Below, piece by piece: positions 1 to 8,471 of a stretch of DNA of 53,042 bases. The first letter of the stretch is position 1. The number at the start of each line of letters is the position of its first letter. A model generated the notes under the pieces. The model was given only the letters and a program-made list of their open reading frames with translations. It did no database searches and was not told the DNA's origin. A program made the position numbers and the translations under genes. Source of the DNA: Afipia sp. Its GTDB lineage: Bacteria > Pseudomonadota > Alphaproteobacteria > Rhizobiales > Xanthobacteraceae. The DNA lies in NCBI GenBank assembly GCA_030652315.1, contig JAUSAX010000023.1, positions 1 to 53,042 on the forward strand, written 5' to 3'.

Positions 1-138
1 ATTTGACTGCATGATGTCATACATACTTCGTTTGCCGGGCGTCTAGTCAACTGAAATTAGTGTATGCGTCGATTTGTCAATCTCTGGAACAACGAACGGC
101 TTTTGTGTTTAAATTGGTTGCAATGCACGCGAGGATTC

Positions 139-750
139 ATGCGAAAAATAGCCCTTAGTGGAATGTTCCTGCTCGCCGCTGCTGGTGCTGCCTCTGCGGC
201 AGAACCGCTCGGTGAATGGAAGGTCGAGGAAGACAAAGCGACGATCCGAATCGTCGACTGTAACTCGCGGCTTTGGGGTGTAATTGTCTCGGAACAAATC
301 CCGGGCAACATCGACAGCAAGAATCCGGACAAGACCAAACGGACGCGTCCCACACTGGGCATCCCCGTTCTGTTGAACATGAAAAGGGTGACCGACGAGA
401 AGGACAAGTGGGAAGGTCAGATTTACGACGCCACAAGCGGCAAGACCTATGACTCGAACATTCAGCTCAAGTCGCCGACCAGCCTTCGCGTCGAAGGCTG
501 CGTCGCCATGATCCTCTGTGGCGGCCAGACTTGGACCCGTGTCGCTGAAGGCGCTCATGCACCCGCACCCGGCGGTCAGAAAACCACTGCACCAGCGCCC
601 AAGAGTACCGCAGCACCATTCCCGACACCGGTCGGCACCCCCAAGACAGCGACCACACCACCTCCGAAGGCTGGAGCCAAGGCGGGATCGCCCGATGCTG
701 CGACCTCCGAGGTCTGTCTGCTCCCGGAGATCGCTAACGCTCCCCGTTAG
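139..750 (+). CDS. Secreted DUF2147-family protein
   Basis: Protein of 203 residues. The chosen ATG opens directly on a Sec signal peptide (basic start, hydrophobic run to about residue 15, ASA|AE cleavage near residue 20); an in-frame ATG at 64 would put 25 non-signal-like residues in front. Residues 24-135 match the DUF2147 pattern: a GEWKVEEDKATIRIVDC opening, a KNPDKTKRTRPTLGIPVL middle, then GQIYDATSGKTYDSNI and VEGCVAMILCGGQTWTRV. The last 65 residues are a Pro/Ala/Thr-rich low-complexity tail, unusual for the family, perhaps a cell-wall or periplasmic spacer. It is probably periplasmic; DUF2147 has no established function. Its last 17 bases overlap the 3' end of the convergent hpnN gene. 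Family call is good; role unknown. Confidence 0.8.
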   Translation: MRKIALSGMFLLAAAGAASAAEPLGEWKVEEDKATIRIVDCNSRLWGVIVSEQIPGNIDSKNPDKTKRTRPTLGIPVLLNMKRVTDEKDKWEGQIYDATSGKTYDSNIQLKSPTSLRVEGCVAMILCGGQTWTRVAEGAHAPAPGGQKTTAPAPKSTAAPFPTPVGTPKTATTPPPKAGAKAGSPDAATSEVCLLPEIANAPR

Positions 751-3331
751 TGTCGCGGGGACGCCCCATCAGCGCAGGCTGAAACAGCACCGCCGCTGCG
801 AGCGTCGTGACCAGCGACAGCGCCAGCAATTTGCCCATGCTCGACGTACCGGGGTGGCTCGATAGCCAAAGGCTGCCGAATGCCGTCGCGGTCGTCATAG
901 CGCTGAAGAAGATTGCGCGCGTCAGGCTCGATTGCAGCAGGTCGGTCTGCCCTGCCCGCCACGCCGTCACATAGTAGATCTTGAACGCGACGCCGATGCC
1001 GAGCAGCAGCGGCAGCGCGATGATGTTGGCGAAGTTCATCGGTAATCCGATGAGGACGCAGATCTCGAGCGTCACAACACCTGCCAGCACAAGCGGCACC
1101 AGCGTCAACAGCACGTCGCCGATTCGTTTCAGCACGATCCAGAGCAGGATCGAGATCGACAGCAGCGCCCAGCCACCCGCTTGAATGAAGGCCGACACGA
1201 TGGTGTCACCTGACTTCAGAATCGAAATCGGACCGCCGATGGCTGTCGGTTCGACCTTCAGCACGGCGCTCGCGAAACTGCGCAGCGTGTCATTGTCGTT
1301 CGGATCTCCCTTCGGCTGCGCCTCGACGCGGGTCCGTCCATCGGCGGAGGTCCAGTCGGCCAGGATGTCGGGCGGCAAGGTTTTGACGCTGACCGGCTGC
1401 GCCTTCAGCAGGCCGCGAACCTGATCAAGTGCGACGTTCAGCGGCGCGATGAATGTGGCCTCGGCCTTGTCGCGCGTGGCCTTGTCGGCCTGCGCGAGTT
1501 TCGCGAGCGCGTCCGCGAGGCGGCGTGCTGCCACGGCGCCCGGCCCCTTGTCATCGCCTGCGGTCTTGCGCAGGCTTTCCACGGAGCCCTTCAGCGCGGC
1601 GACATTTTCCTCGTCAGAGGGAGCGGCGCCGCGCGTTGTCTCATTCAGGATCGGATTGAGCGACGCTGCGGCCTTGCGAATGATCGCGAGCTTTGCGGGC
1701 TGATCGTCGGGAATGAAGGTGTCGAGCGAGACCGTTCGCGACACTTCGGGAAGTTTCGCGAGCCGAGCCTGAATTTCCTTCGCCGCCGCCACGGACGGGG
1801 CCAAGATCTCGACGGCATTGGTGCCGGTGTTGGGGTCCCGGCGCAGATCGAGATACGTCGCAACGGATTCAACCTTCGCGCTGCGCAGGTTCATCGGGTT
1901 GAAGTCGAACTGCAGGAAATACAGCAACGGCAGGCCGAGAACCGCCACGCCAAGCGTCGCGACCACGACGCCGACGCGATGACGCTCCAGGAAACTGTCG
2001 ACCGGCGCCAAAAACTTGAAGCCGAGCGGTTCGGCTTCGCCCGGAGGATTGAAGATCTTGAGCAACGCGGGCAGCACCGTAATGGCCGCTACGAATGCGA
2101 TGATCATGCCCGCGCCGGCGATCATTCCGAGTTCGGACACGCCTCTGTAGTCGGTTGGCAAGAACGAGAGGAAGCCCGCAGCTGTGGCCACCGCCGCGAG
2201 TGTGATCGGGACCGCGGAATACTCAGCGGCCTTCTCAAGCGCCGGAACCAGTTCATCCTTCTCGTGACGTTCGGCGCGATAGCGCACGCTGTACTGGATG
2301 CCGAAATCGACCCCCAGGCCGACGAACAGCACGAAGAACGCAATCGAAATCAGATTGAACGCCCCGACCAGCATCAGTCCGACCGCCGTGGTGACCGACA
2401 GCCCGATGACCAGGGTGAGGAACACCGCACCGATGATCTTGGATGACTTCAGCGCGCACCACAGGATGAAGAGGACGATCAGCACCGTCCCGGTATGGGT
2501 GACGAGCGCGCCCTCCTGCACCGTCGCGAATTCATCATTCGCGATCGGGACGGGCCCGGTGAGACGGACCCTGGCGTTGTATCCGCCCGCAAGATTCGCG
2601 TCCTGGGCCGCCTTGCGAATCGCATCGACCGCGGCTCCGCCCGGCTCCAGCGCCTTGAAGTCGAGAACCGGCCGCATCATCAGGAGCGTTCGCTTGTCGG
2701 CTTCCGTCAGGGCCTCGTTGCTGGACAGTTCCTTCCAGGAGAAGGTCGCAGGCTTATTTGCGGCCACCTTCTCGACGGTCTCCGCGACCAGATTCAACGG
2801 CGGTGCCATGGAATCTCGCGAATACTGGCCCCGCTGGGCCCCGGCCAGGCCGAACTCCAGCACACCTGTCAGACCGCGCAGACTTGGGTCGTCCACCAGA
2901 ATGTCGAAAAGCGGGGCTGCCGAGGCCAACTGGCCGGCCTGCTTGGCCACCTCAGGGGTCGGCAAGAACAAAAGTCCGTTATTGTCGAAGAACGGCCCGC
3001 CACCCGGACGCCTGATCCAGATGAACTTGTCGGTCTGTGGGAGCAACTTCTTCTCAAGAGCGGCGGCCGCCTGCCGGGAGAGTTCCGGGGTCGGAGCCTC
3101 GACAACGGCCAAAATGCTGTCATTTCGGCCCGGAAACGCCTTCTCGAAGTCGATTTCGCGCTTTCGCCAGTCCAGATTAGGAGAAATCAGCGTTGCGACG
3201 TCGGTATTGATGGCGAAGTTCCGGTGGGAATAGACGCCCGCCGCCGCTGCCAAAGCTACGCCGGCCAGGAGGACCAGCCATGCATGGCGCGTGCAGAAAC
3301 GAACAAGCGATACAATAGTCCTTGTCAGCAC
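734..3331 (-). CDS. hpnN: Hopanoid transporter HpnN (RND superfamily)
   Basis: An 865-residue inner-membrane RND/MMPL-type protein. A first membrane segment lies near residues 17-33, followed by a large periplasmic loop, then a helix cluster from about 275 to 430 containing GLGVDFGIQYSVRYRAERHE; a second periplasmic domain and a second helix cluster follow (GIGVAFKIYYVTAWR, then AMTTATAFGSLWLSSHPG). This doubled architecture is the HpnN type. In Rhodopseudomonas palustris HpnN is needed to move hopanoids to the outer membrane. The start is GTG at 3331 with only a weak Shine-Dalgarno. It diverges from dxs across 214 bases, so the two probably share a control region, and it lies beside the rest of the hopanoid genes, which supports the assignment over a generic RND exporter. 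Confidence 0.9.
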   Translation of the reverse strand: MLTRTIVSLVRFCTRHAWLVLLAGVALAAAAGVYSHRNFAINTDVATLISPNLDWRKREIDFEKAFPGRNDSILAVVEAPTPELSRQAAAALEKKLLPQTDKFIWIRRPGGGPFFDNNGLLFLPTPEVAKQAGQLASAAPLFDILVDDPSLRGLTGVLEFGLAGAQRGQYSRDSMAPPLNLVAETVEKVAANKPATFSWKELSSNEALTEADKRTLLMMRPVLDFKALEPGGAAVDAIRKAAQDANLAGGYNARVRLTGPVPIANDEFATVQEGALVTHTGTVLIVLFILWCALKSSKIIGAVFLTLVIGLSVTTAVGLMLVGAFNLISIAFFVLFVGLGVDFGIQYSVRYRAERHEKDELVPALEKAAEYSAVPITLAAVATAAGFLSFLPTDYRGVSELGMIAGAGMIIAFVAAITVLPALLKIFNPPGEAEPLGFKFLAPVDSFLERHRVGVVVATLGVAVLGLPLLYFLQFDFNPMNLRSAKVESVATYLDLRRDPNTGTNAVEILAPSVAAAKEIQARLAKLPEVSRTVSLDTFIPDDQPAKLAIIRKAAASLNPILNETTRGAAPSDEENVAALKGSVESLRKTAGDDKGPGAVAARRLADALAKLAQADKATRDKAEATFIAPLNVALDQVRGLLKAQPVSVKTLPPDILADWTSADGRTRVEAQPKGDPNDNDTLRSFASAVLKVEPTAIGGPISILKSGDTIVSAFIQAGGWALLSISILLWIVLKRIGDVLLTLVPLVLAGVVTLEICVLIGLPMNFANIIALPLLLGIGVAFKIYYVTAWRAGQTDLLQSSLTRAIFFSAMTTATAFGSLWLSSHPGTSSMGKLLALSLVTTLAAAVLFQPALMGRPRDTNGER

Positions 3332-3545
3332 AGGTTTTCTTTCTATTTCTGGCGACCAGCTTGGGGTAAAGGCAACTGCCGGGGAGGCAGGCGGTTAACT
3401 TAACAGATGCCTCAAACGATGCCCTTTAGTCACACAATAGTGGCATTTAGCCGGCAGTTCCTCAGAACTACTGCTGAATAGCTGCAATAATGCTACACTG
3501 CAAAATGTTCCCGTCTTGTTCCACTGTCGCATTGGAAGCCTTGGT

Positions 3546-5462
3546 ATGACCTCATCGACCCCATTGCTTGACGCAATCAAATCGCCCGCCGACCTTCGCA
3601 AGCTGAAGGAAAGCGACCTGCCGCAAGTCGCGGCAGAACTCCGCGCGGAGACAATCAGCGCGGTCGCGGTCACAGGCGGTCATCTTGGCTCCGGTCTTGG
3701 CGTCGTCGAACTGACGGTTGCAATACATCATGTTTTTAATACGCCGAATGACCGTGTCATCTGGGATGTCGGCCATCAAGCATATCCGCACAAGATCCTG
3801 ACCGAGCGGCGCGACCGAATTCGCACCCTGCGTCAGGGCGGTGGCCTGTCCGGCTTCACCACGCGCGCGGAAAGCGAATATGATTGTTTCGGTGCGGCCC
3901 ACTCCTCGACCTCCATTTCAGCAGGTCTTGGCATGGCGGTCGCCCGCGACCTCGCCGGCGAGGAGCGAAACATTGTCGCAGTGATCGGCGACGGCGCGAT
4001 GTCCGCCGGCATGGCCTATGAGGCCATGAACAACGCCGGCGCGATGGATTCGCGCCTGATCGTGATTCTCAACGACAACGAGATGTCGATTGCGCCGCCC
4101 GTCGGCGCGATGTCGTCCTATCTGTCCCGCCTGACGTCCAGCAACACGTACCGTTCGCTGCGCGAGATCGGCAAGCAGGTCGCCAAGCGGCTGCCGAAGT
4201 TTGTGGAAAAGGGCGCGCAGCGCGCCGAGGAATATGCCCGCGGCATGCTGTCGGGCGGCACGCTGTTCGAGGAGCTCGGCTTCTATTACGTCGGCCCTAT
4301 CGACGGTCATAATCTCGACCACCTGCTGCCCGTTCTCAAGAACGTGCGCGATTCAAAGGTCGGCCCGACCCTGATCCACGTCGTCACCGAAAAGGGCAAG
4401 GGCTACGTCCCGGCCGAGTCGTCGGCCGACAAGTATCACGGCGTGGTCAAGTTTGATGTCGCCACCGGCAAGCAGGCGAAGGCTCAGGCCAACGCGCCAG
4501 CCTACACCAAGGTGTTCGGCAACAGCCTCGTCAAGGAAGCCGAGAAGGACGACAAGATCGTCGCCATCACCGCTGCGATGCCGTCCGGCACCGGCGTGGA
4601 TATCTTCAGCAAGGCGTTCCCTGACCGCACGTTCGACGTCGGTATCGCCGAGCAGCACGGCGTCACGTTTGCCGCCGGTCTGGCATCCGAAGGCATGAAA
4701 CCGTTCGTCGCCATCTATTCGACCTTCCTGCAGCGCGCCTACGATCAGGTGGTGCACGACGTCGCTATTCAGGGCCTGCCGGTCCGCTTCATTATCGACC
4801 GCGCCGGCCTCGTCGGCGCCGACGGACCGACCCATGCGGGTTCGTTCGATCTGGCCTATCTCGGCTGCCTGCCCGGCTTCGTCATCATGGCTGCGGCCGA
4901 TGAAGCCGAACTGGTGCACATGGTCGCGACCGCTGCCGCGATCGATGACCGCCCCTCCGCCATCCGCTTCCCGCGCGGCGACGGTGTTGGTGTCGATATG
5001 CCGTCGGTCGGCGTTCCGCTGGAGATCGGCAAGGGCCGCATTGTCCGCGAAGGCACCTCGGTGGCGCTGGTATCGCTCGGAACCCGCCTCCAAGAGTGCC
5101 TGAAAGCTGCAGACATTCTAAAGACCCATGGCTTAACGGCGACCGTTGCCGATGCCAGATTTGCCAAGCCGATCGACACGGACATGATCCTGCGTCTGGC
5201 GCGCGATCACGACGTGCTCGTCACCATTGAGGAAGGCTCGATCGGCGGCTTTGGAGCGCAGGTCCTGCATACGCTCGCAGAGAACGGCGCACTGGATAAG
5301 GGACTGAGGGTTCGCTCGATGGTTCTTCCCGATACGTTTATCGATCAGGACAGCCCTGCTGCGATGTACGCAAAGGCCGGTCTCGACGCCAAGGGCATCG
5401 TGACGCGCGTCTTCGAGGCGCTTGGCCGCGAAGGCGAGATCAGCGCGGTGCAGCTTGCTTAA
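3546..5462 (+). CDS. dxs: 1-deoxy-D-xylulose-5-phosphate synthase
   Basis: A cytoplasmic thiamine-diphosphate enzyme of 638 residues that condenses pyruvate and glyceraldehyde 3-phosphate, the first step of the MEP isoprenoid pathway. Visible motifs are [18 protein letters not shown] near residue 44, [11 protein letters not shown] near 73, the ThDP/Mg motif [18 protein letters not shown] near 150-167, the catalytic-glutamate motif [15 protein letters not shown] near 366, and [18 protein letters not shown]. Length is normal for the family. The ATG at 3546 is chosen over one at 3516 because GGAAG lies 7 bases upstream and the protein then starts as homologs do. It leads dxs-ispH-hpnH and overlaps ispH, so precursor supply is coupled to hopanoid synthesis here. 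Confidence 0.97.
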   Translation: MTSSTPLLDAIKSPADLRKLKESDLPQVAAELRAETISAVAVTGGHLGSGLGVVELTVAIHHVFNTPNDRVIWDVGHQAYPHKILTERRDRIRTLRQGGGLSGFTTRAESEYDCFGAAHSSTSISAGLGMAVARDLAGEERNIVAVIGDGAMSAGMAYEAMNNAGAMDSRLIVILNDNEMSIAPPVGAMSSYLSRLTSSNTYRSLREIGKQVAKRLPKFVEKGAQRAEEYARGMLSGGTLFEELGFYYVGPIDGHNLDHLLPVLKNVRDSKVGPTLIHVVTEKGKGYVPAESSADKYHGVVKFDVATGKQAKAQANAPAYTKVFGNSLVKEAEKDDKIVAITAAMPSGTGVDIFSKAFPDRTFDVGIAEQHGVTFAAGLASEGMKPFVAIYSTFLQRAYDQVVHDVAIQGLPVRFIIDRAGLVGADGPTHAGSFDLAYLGCLPGFVIMAAADEAELVHMVATAAAIDDRPSAIRFPRGDGVGVDMPSVGVPLEIGKGRIVREGTSVALVSLGTRLQECLKAADILKTHGLTATVADARFAKPIDTDMILRLARDHDVLVTIEEGSIGGFGAQVLHTLAENGALDKGLRVRSMVLPDTFIDQDSPAAMYAKAGLDAKGIVTRVFEALGREGEISAVQLA

Positions 5463-6444
5463 TCACGCGCCCCAAAAAGCCGAGATTAAGATCCTGCTGG
5501 CTCAGCCACGCGGGTTTTGCGCTGGCGTCGTGCGCGCGATCGAGATCGTCGAACGCGCGCTCGAGAAGTACGGCCCGCCGGTCTATGTCCGCCACGAGAT
5601 CGTGCACAACAAGTACGTGGTCGAAAGCCTGAAGGCCAAGGGCGCGGTGTTCGTCGAGGATCTGCACGAGGTCCCGGCCAACGCAATCACAGTGTTCAGC
5701 GCCCATGGCGTCGCCAAGAGCGTCGAGGAAGAAGCCGCATCGCGCGGTCTTCCAGTCCTCAACGCCACCTGCCCGCTGGTCACGAAAGTTCACAATCAAG
5801 GCAAGCGCTACGTCTCCAAGGGACGCAAGCTGGTCCTGATCGGCCATGAAGGCCACCCGGAAGTCGTCGGCACCATGGGTCAGGTTCCCGGTCCCGTGAT
5901 CCTCGTCCAGAGCGTCGAGGACGTCGCGGCGCTCGACCTGCCGAGCGACGAACCGATGGCCTATATCACCCAGACGACGCTCAGCGTCGATGACACCCGC
6001 GATATCATCGCGGCCCTTGAGGACCGCTTCAGCGACCTCGAAGGCCCAGATATCCGCGACATCTGCTACGCGACACAAAACCGCCAGTCTTCGGTGCGAG
6101 ACCTCAGCAAGCTCGTCGACGTCATTCTGGTGGTCGGCGCGACCAATAGTTCCAACTCCAACCGCCTCCGCGAAATCGGGACCGAAGTTGGCGTCCCGAG
6201 TTATCTCATCGCCGACGGCAGCCAGCTCAATCCTGAATGGTTGAAGGACGCGAAAACCGTCGGCATCACCGCGGGCGCCTCGGCGCCGGAGGTGCTGGTC
6301 GATGATGTGATTGACGCCCTGCGGAGAATCGGACCGGTGACAGTGTCCGTGCTGCCGGGCCGGGAGGAAAATATCGAATTCAGACTGCCGGCCGAGTTGG
6401 TCCAACGCCAGCCGCGCCTCACTCCCGTGATGCAAGAAAGATAA
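5455..6444 (+). CDS. ispH: 4-hydroxy-3-methylbut-2-enyl diphosphate reductase
   Basis: The last MEP-pathway enzyme, an iron-sulfur reductase making IPP and DMAPP. The three cluster cysteines are C22 (PRGFCAGV), C106 ([11 protein letters not shown]) and C204 ([10 protein letters not shown]), with the active-site glutamate in [13 protein letters not shown] near residue 132. No ATG is usable. I chose TTG at 5455, which overlaps the dxs stop by 8 bases and gives 329 residues; a TTG at 5422 would add 11 residues and is the alternative. The product is nearly in contact with hpnH (6 bases). Bradyrhizobium relatives often carry two ispH genes, and this would be the copy in the hopanoid cluster. Confidence 0.95.
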   Translation: MLNHAPQKAEIKILLAQPRGFCAGVVRAIEIVERALEKYGPPVYVRHEIVHNKYVVESLKAKGAVFVEDLHEVPANAITVFSAHGVAKSVEEEAASRGLPVLNATCPLVTKVHNQGKRYVSKGRKLVLIGHEGHPEVVGTMGQVPGPVILVQSVEDVAALDLPSDEPMAYITQTTLSVDDTRDIIAALEDRFSDLEGPDIRDICYATQNRQSSVRDLSKLVDVILVVGATNSSNSNRLREIGTEVGVPSYLIADGSQLNPEWLKDAKTVGITAGASAPEVLVDDVIDALRRIGPVTVSVLPGREENIEFRLPAELVQRQPRLTPVMQER

Positions 6445-6450
6445 ACATTC

Positions 6451-7644
6451 ATGGCGATACCGTTTTTCAAAGAGATCAAGATCGGCTCGTACCTCGTTAA
6501 GCAGAAGCTGCTTGGCCGTAAGCGCTATCCGCTGGTGCTGATGCTGGAGCCGTTGTTTCGTTGCAACCTCGCCTGCGTCGGTTGCGGCAAGATCGATTAT
6601 CCCGATGCGATCCTGAATCGCCGCATGACGGCGCAGGAGTGCTGGGACGCGGCCGATGAATGCGGCGCACCGATGGTTGCGATCCCTGGCGGCGAACCGC
6701 TGATCCACAAGGAGATCGGCGAAATCGTGCGCGGCCTGGTTGAGCGCAAGAAGTTCGTCTCGCTCTGCACCAACGCACTGCTGCTCGAGAAGAAGCTCGA
6801 TCTGTTCGAACCCTCGCCTTACCTGTTCTTCTCGGTGCATCTCGACGGCCTCAAGGATCATCACGACAAGGCCGTGTCGCAGAAGGGCGTGTTCGACCGC
6901 GCCGTATCCGCGATCAAGGCTGCCAAGGCTCGTGGCTTCACCGTGAACGTCAACGCGACGATCTTCGATGGCCATCCGGCTGAGGAAATCGCGAAATTCC
7001 TCGACTTCACGACCGAGCTCGGCGTCGGCGTTTCGATGTCACCCGGTTACGCTTACGAGCGCGCGCCGGATCAGGATCACTTCCTGAACCGCACCAAGAC
7101 CAAGAAGTTGTTCCGCGACGTGTTCGCGCTCGGCAAGGGCAAGAAGTGGAATTTCATGCACTCCGGCCTGTTCCTCGACTTCCTTGCCGGCAACCAGACC
7201 TTCGAGTGCGAGCCGTGGGGGATGCCTGCGCGCAACATCTTCGGATGGCAGAAGCCCTGCTATCTGCTCGGCGAAGGCTACACCAAGACCTTCAAGGAGC
7301 TGATGGACACCACCGACTGGGACACCTACGGCACCGGCAAGTACGAGAAGTGCGCCGACTGCATGGCCCATTGCGGCTACGAGCCGACGGCTGCCAACGC
7401 GGCCGTGAGCAATCCGTTCAAGGCCCTGAAGGTTTCGCTGTTCGGCATCAAGACCGAAGGCCCGATGGCGCCCGAGATCGATCTGACCAACCAGCGTCCG
7501 GCGCAATACATCTTCTCGTCGGAAGTGCAGAAGCGTCTGTCGGAAATCCGTTCCGATGAAGCAAAGGCAGCGGAAGCCAAAGCGGCCAAGCTCGCGGCTC
7601 AGACGACAGCGCCTGCATCAACCAGCGCATCGACTGCGGCCTGA
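6451..7644 (+). CDS. hpnH: Adenosyl-hopane synthase HpnH (radical SAM)
   Basis: A 397-residue radical-SAM protein that attaches the 5'-deoxyadenosyl group to diploptene, giving adenosylhopane, the first extended hopanoid. The cluster motif CxxxCxxC is at C38-C42-C45 (FRCNLACVGCGKIDYP), followed by the SAM-binding GGE-type motif IPGGEPLIHKEIGEI. A second cysteine-containing segment lies near the end (YEKCADCMAHCGYEPT). The C-terminus is Ala/Lys/Thr-rich low complexity. It is the third gene of dxs-ispH-hpnH, 6 bases after ispH, and is followed 19 bases later by a strong intrinsic terminator. The family is highly conserved across hopanoid producers, so the call is firm. Confidence 0.96.
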   Translation: MAIPFFKEIKIGSYLVKQKLLGRKRYPLVLMLEPLFRCNLACVGCGKIDYPDAILNRRMTAQECWDAADECGAPMVAIPGGEPLIHKEIGEIVRGLVERKKFVSLCTNALLLEKKLDLFEPSPYLFFSVHLDGLKDHHDKAVSQKGVFDRAVSAIKAAKARGFTVNVNATIFDGHPAEEIAKFLDFTTELGVGVSMSPGYAYERAPDQDHFLNRTKTKKLFRDVFALGKGKKWNFMHSGLFLDFLAGNQTFECEPWGMPARNIFGWQKPCYLLGEGYTKTFKELMDTTDWDTYGTGKYEKCADCMAHCGYEPTAANAAVSNPFKALKVSLFGIKTEGPMAPEIDLTNQRPAQYIFSSEVQKRLSEIRSDEAKAAEAKAAKLAAQTTAPASTSASTAA

Positions 7645-7663
7645 TTCCAGACCGCATTCATTC

Positions 7664-7695
7664 AAAAGGCGCGAGCATTGCTCGCGCCTTTTTTG
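7664..7695 (+). terminator. Intrinsic terminator after hpnH
   Basis: Perfect 12-bp arms AAAAGGCGCGAG (7664-7675) and CTCGCGCCTTTT (7681-7692) around the 5-base loop CATTG, running into a T tract. It ends the dxs-ispH-hpnH transcript. The left arm is A-rich, so it may also act on the opposite strand. Confidence 0.93.
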
Positions 7696-7724
7696 TTGCC
7701 GTCACCTGAGAGATTATTTAACCA

Positions 7725-7752
7725 GCGTCATTGCGAGGGGCGTAGCGACGAA
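7725..7752. repeat. Half copy of a GTCATTGCGAG palindromic repeat
   Basis: GCGTCATTGCGAG followed by a GCGTAGCGACGAA-like segment is the outer arm of the same repeat family found complete at 31729-31811. Only one arm is present, between the convergent hpnH and hpnG genes, so this is probably a decayed or truncated copy. Confidence 0.6.
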
Positions 7753-7763
7753 AGAATGAGTGA

Positions 7764-8471
7764 TCAGCCCAGAGCTTCTCGGCAGCCGCGCAACGAACGC
7801 AGCGCGCGGCTGAAATCGCGTCCCGTCGAAATCAGGTGCGGGATCGTCTTAGGGTTACGCGCGATCCCGCGCATCACCTTCCACATATCGACGTTACCGT
7901 TCGGCTTGATCGCGCTCATCGTCAGTTCAGGCAATGCGCGGTGCGCCGGATCGCTGATGACGCGTACCGCCGCGAACGGCAGCCCGTAGTGCTCGGCGTA
8001 GCGCGCGGCGATGTGGCTCTCCATATCGACGGCGTCAGCGCCGGTGGTGGCGCGCAGCGCCGTCTTGGCGACCTGACCGGTCACCACCTCCTCGACACCG
8101 ACGAGAATGCCGGGAACCACTGCGCGGCGGCGTTTTGCCGGCAGCGCGACCAGATTTTCAGTCAGCACCGCGGCCGTGGACCAGCGTTGCTTGCCCGCAA
8201 GGATTTCGGAGGCAATGACCACGTCACCGGACCTCAGCGCAGGATTGAGACCGCCCGCGACGCCAAAGCTCACGATGCCGCGAATGCTCGCCGGATCGAA
8301 CGACGTCATCATCTCGCGGAGCTGAACTGGATTGCTGGAACTGCAGATGACGGTGAGGCCGGGCCCGGCAGCGATGCGGGCCTCCTGCTTCAAGCCGGTC
8401 ACGATCAGGACCGGCAGCCCATCTCGTTCTGTAGCGATGTGTGCGGCGTCCCCGCCCGCGCCAATAGTCAC
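7764..8471 (-). CDS. hpnG: Hopanoid-associated phosphorylase HpnG
   Basis: A 235-residue nucleoside-phosphorylase-fold protein that removes adenine from adenosylhopane, acting directly after HpnH. The nucleosidase-like segments are VLIVTGLKQEARIA at the start, GIVSFGVAGGLNPALRSGDVVIAS in the middle and DAVDMESHIAARYAEHYGLPFAAVRVISD, where the M-E-S trio is the nucleoside-binding signature of the MTA/SAH nucleosidase superfamily. The start is GTG at 8471, which overlaps the shc stop as GTGA, so translation is probably coupled. It is the last gene of the hpnB-C-D-E-shc-hpnG run. Confidence 0.93.
   Translation of the reverse strand: MTIGAGGDAAHIATERDGLPVLIVTGLKQEARIAAGPGLTVICSSSNPVQLREMMTSFDPASIRGIVSFGVAGGLNPALRSGDVVIASEILAGKQRWSTAAVLTENLVALPAKRRRAVVPGILVGVEEVVTGQVAKTALRATTGADAVDMESHIAARYAEHYGLPFAAVRVISDPAHRALPELTMSAIKPNGNVDMWKVMRGIARNPKTIPHLISTGRDFSRALRSLRGCREALG

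Noticed and set aside
1..138. Partial gene at the window start
   Set aside because: No frame with coding features; treated as upstream region of the DUF2147 gene.
5440..6975. A 511-codon open frame opposite ispH and hpnH
   Set aside because: Spans two clear genes on the other strand and shows no recognisable domain.
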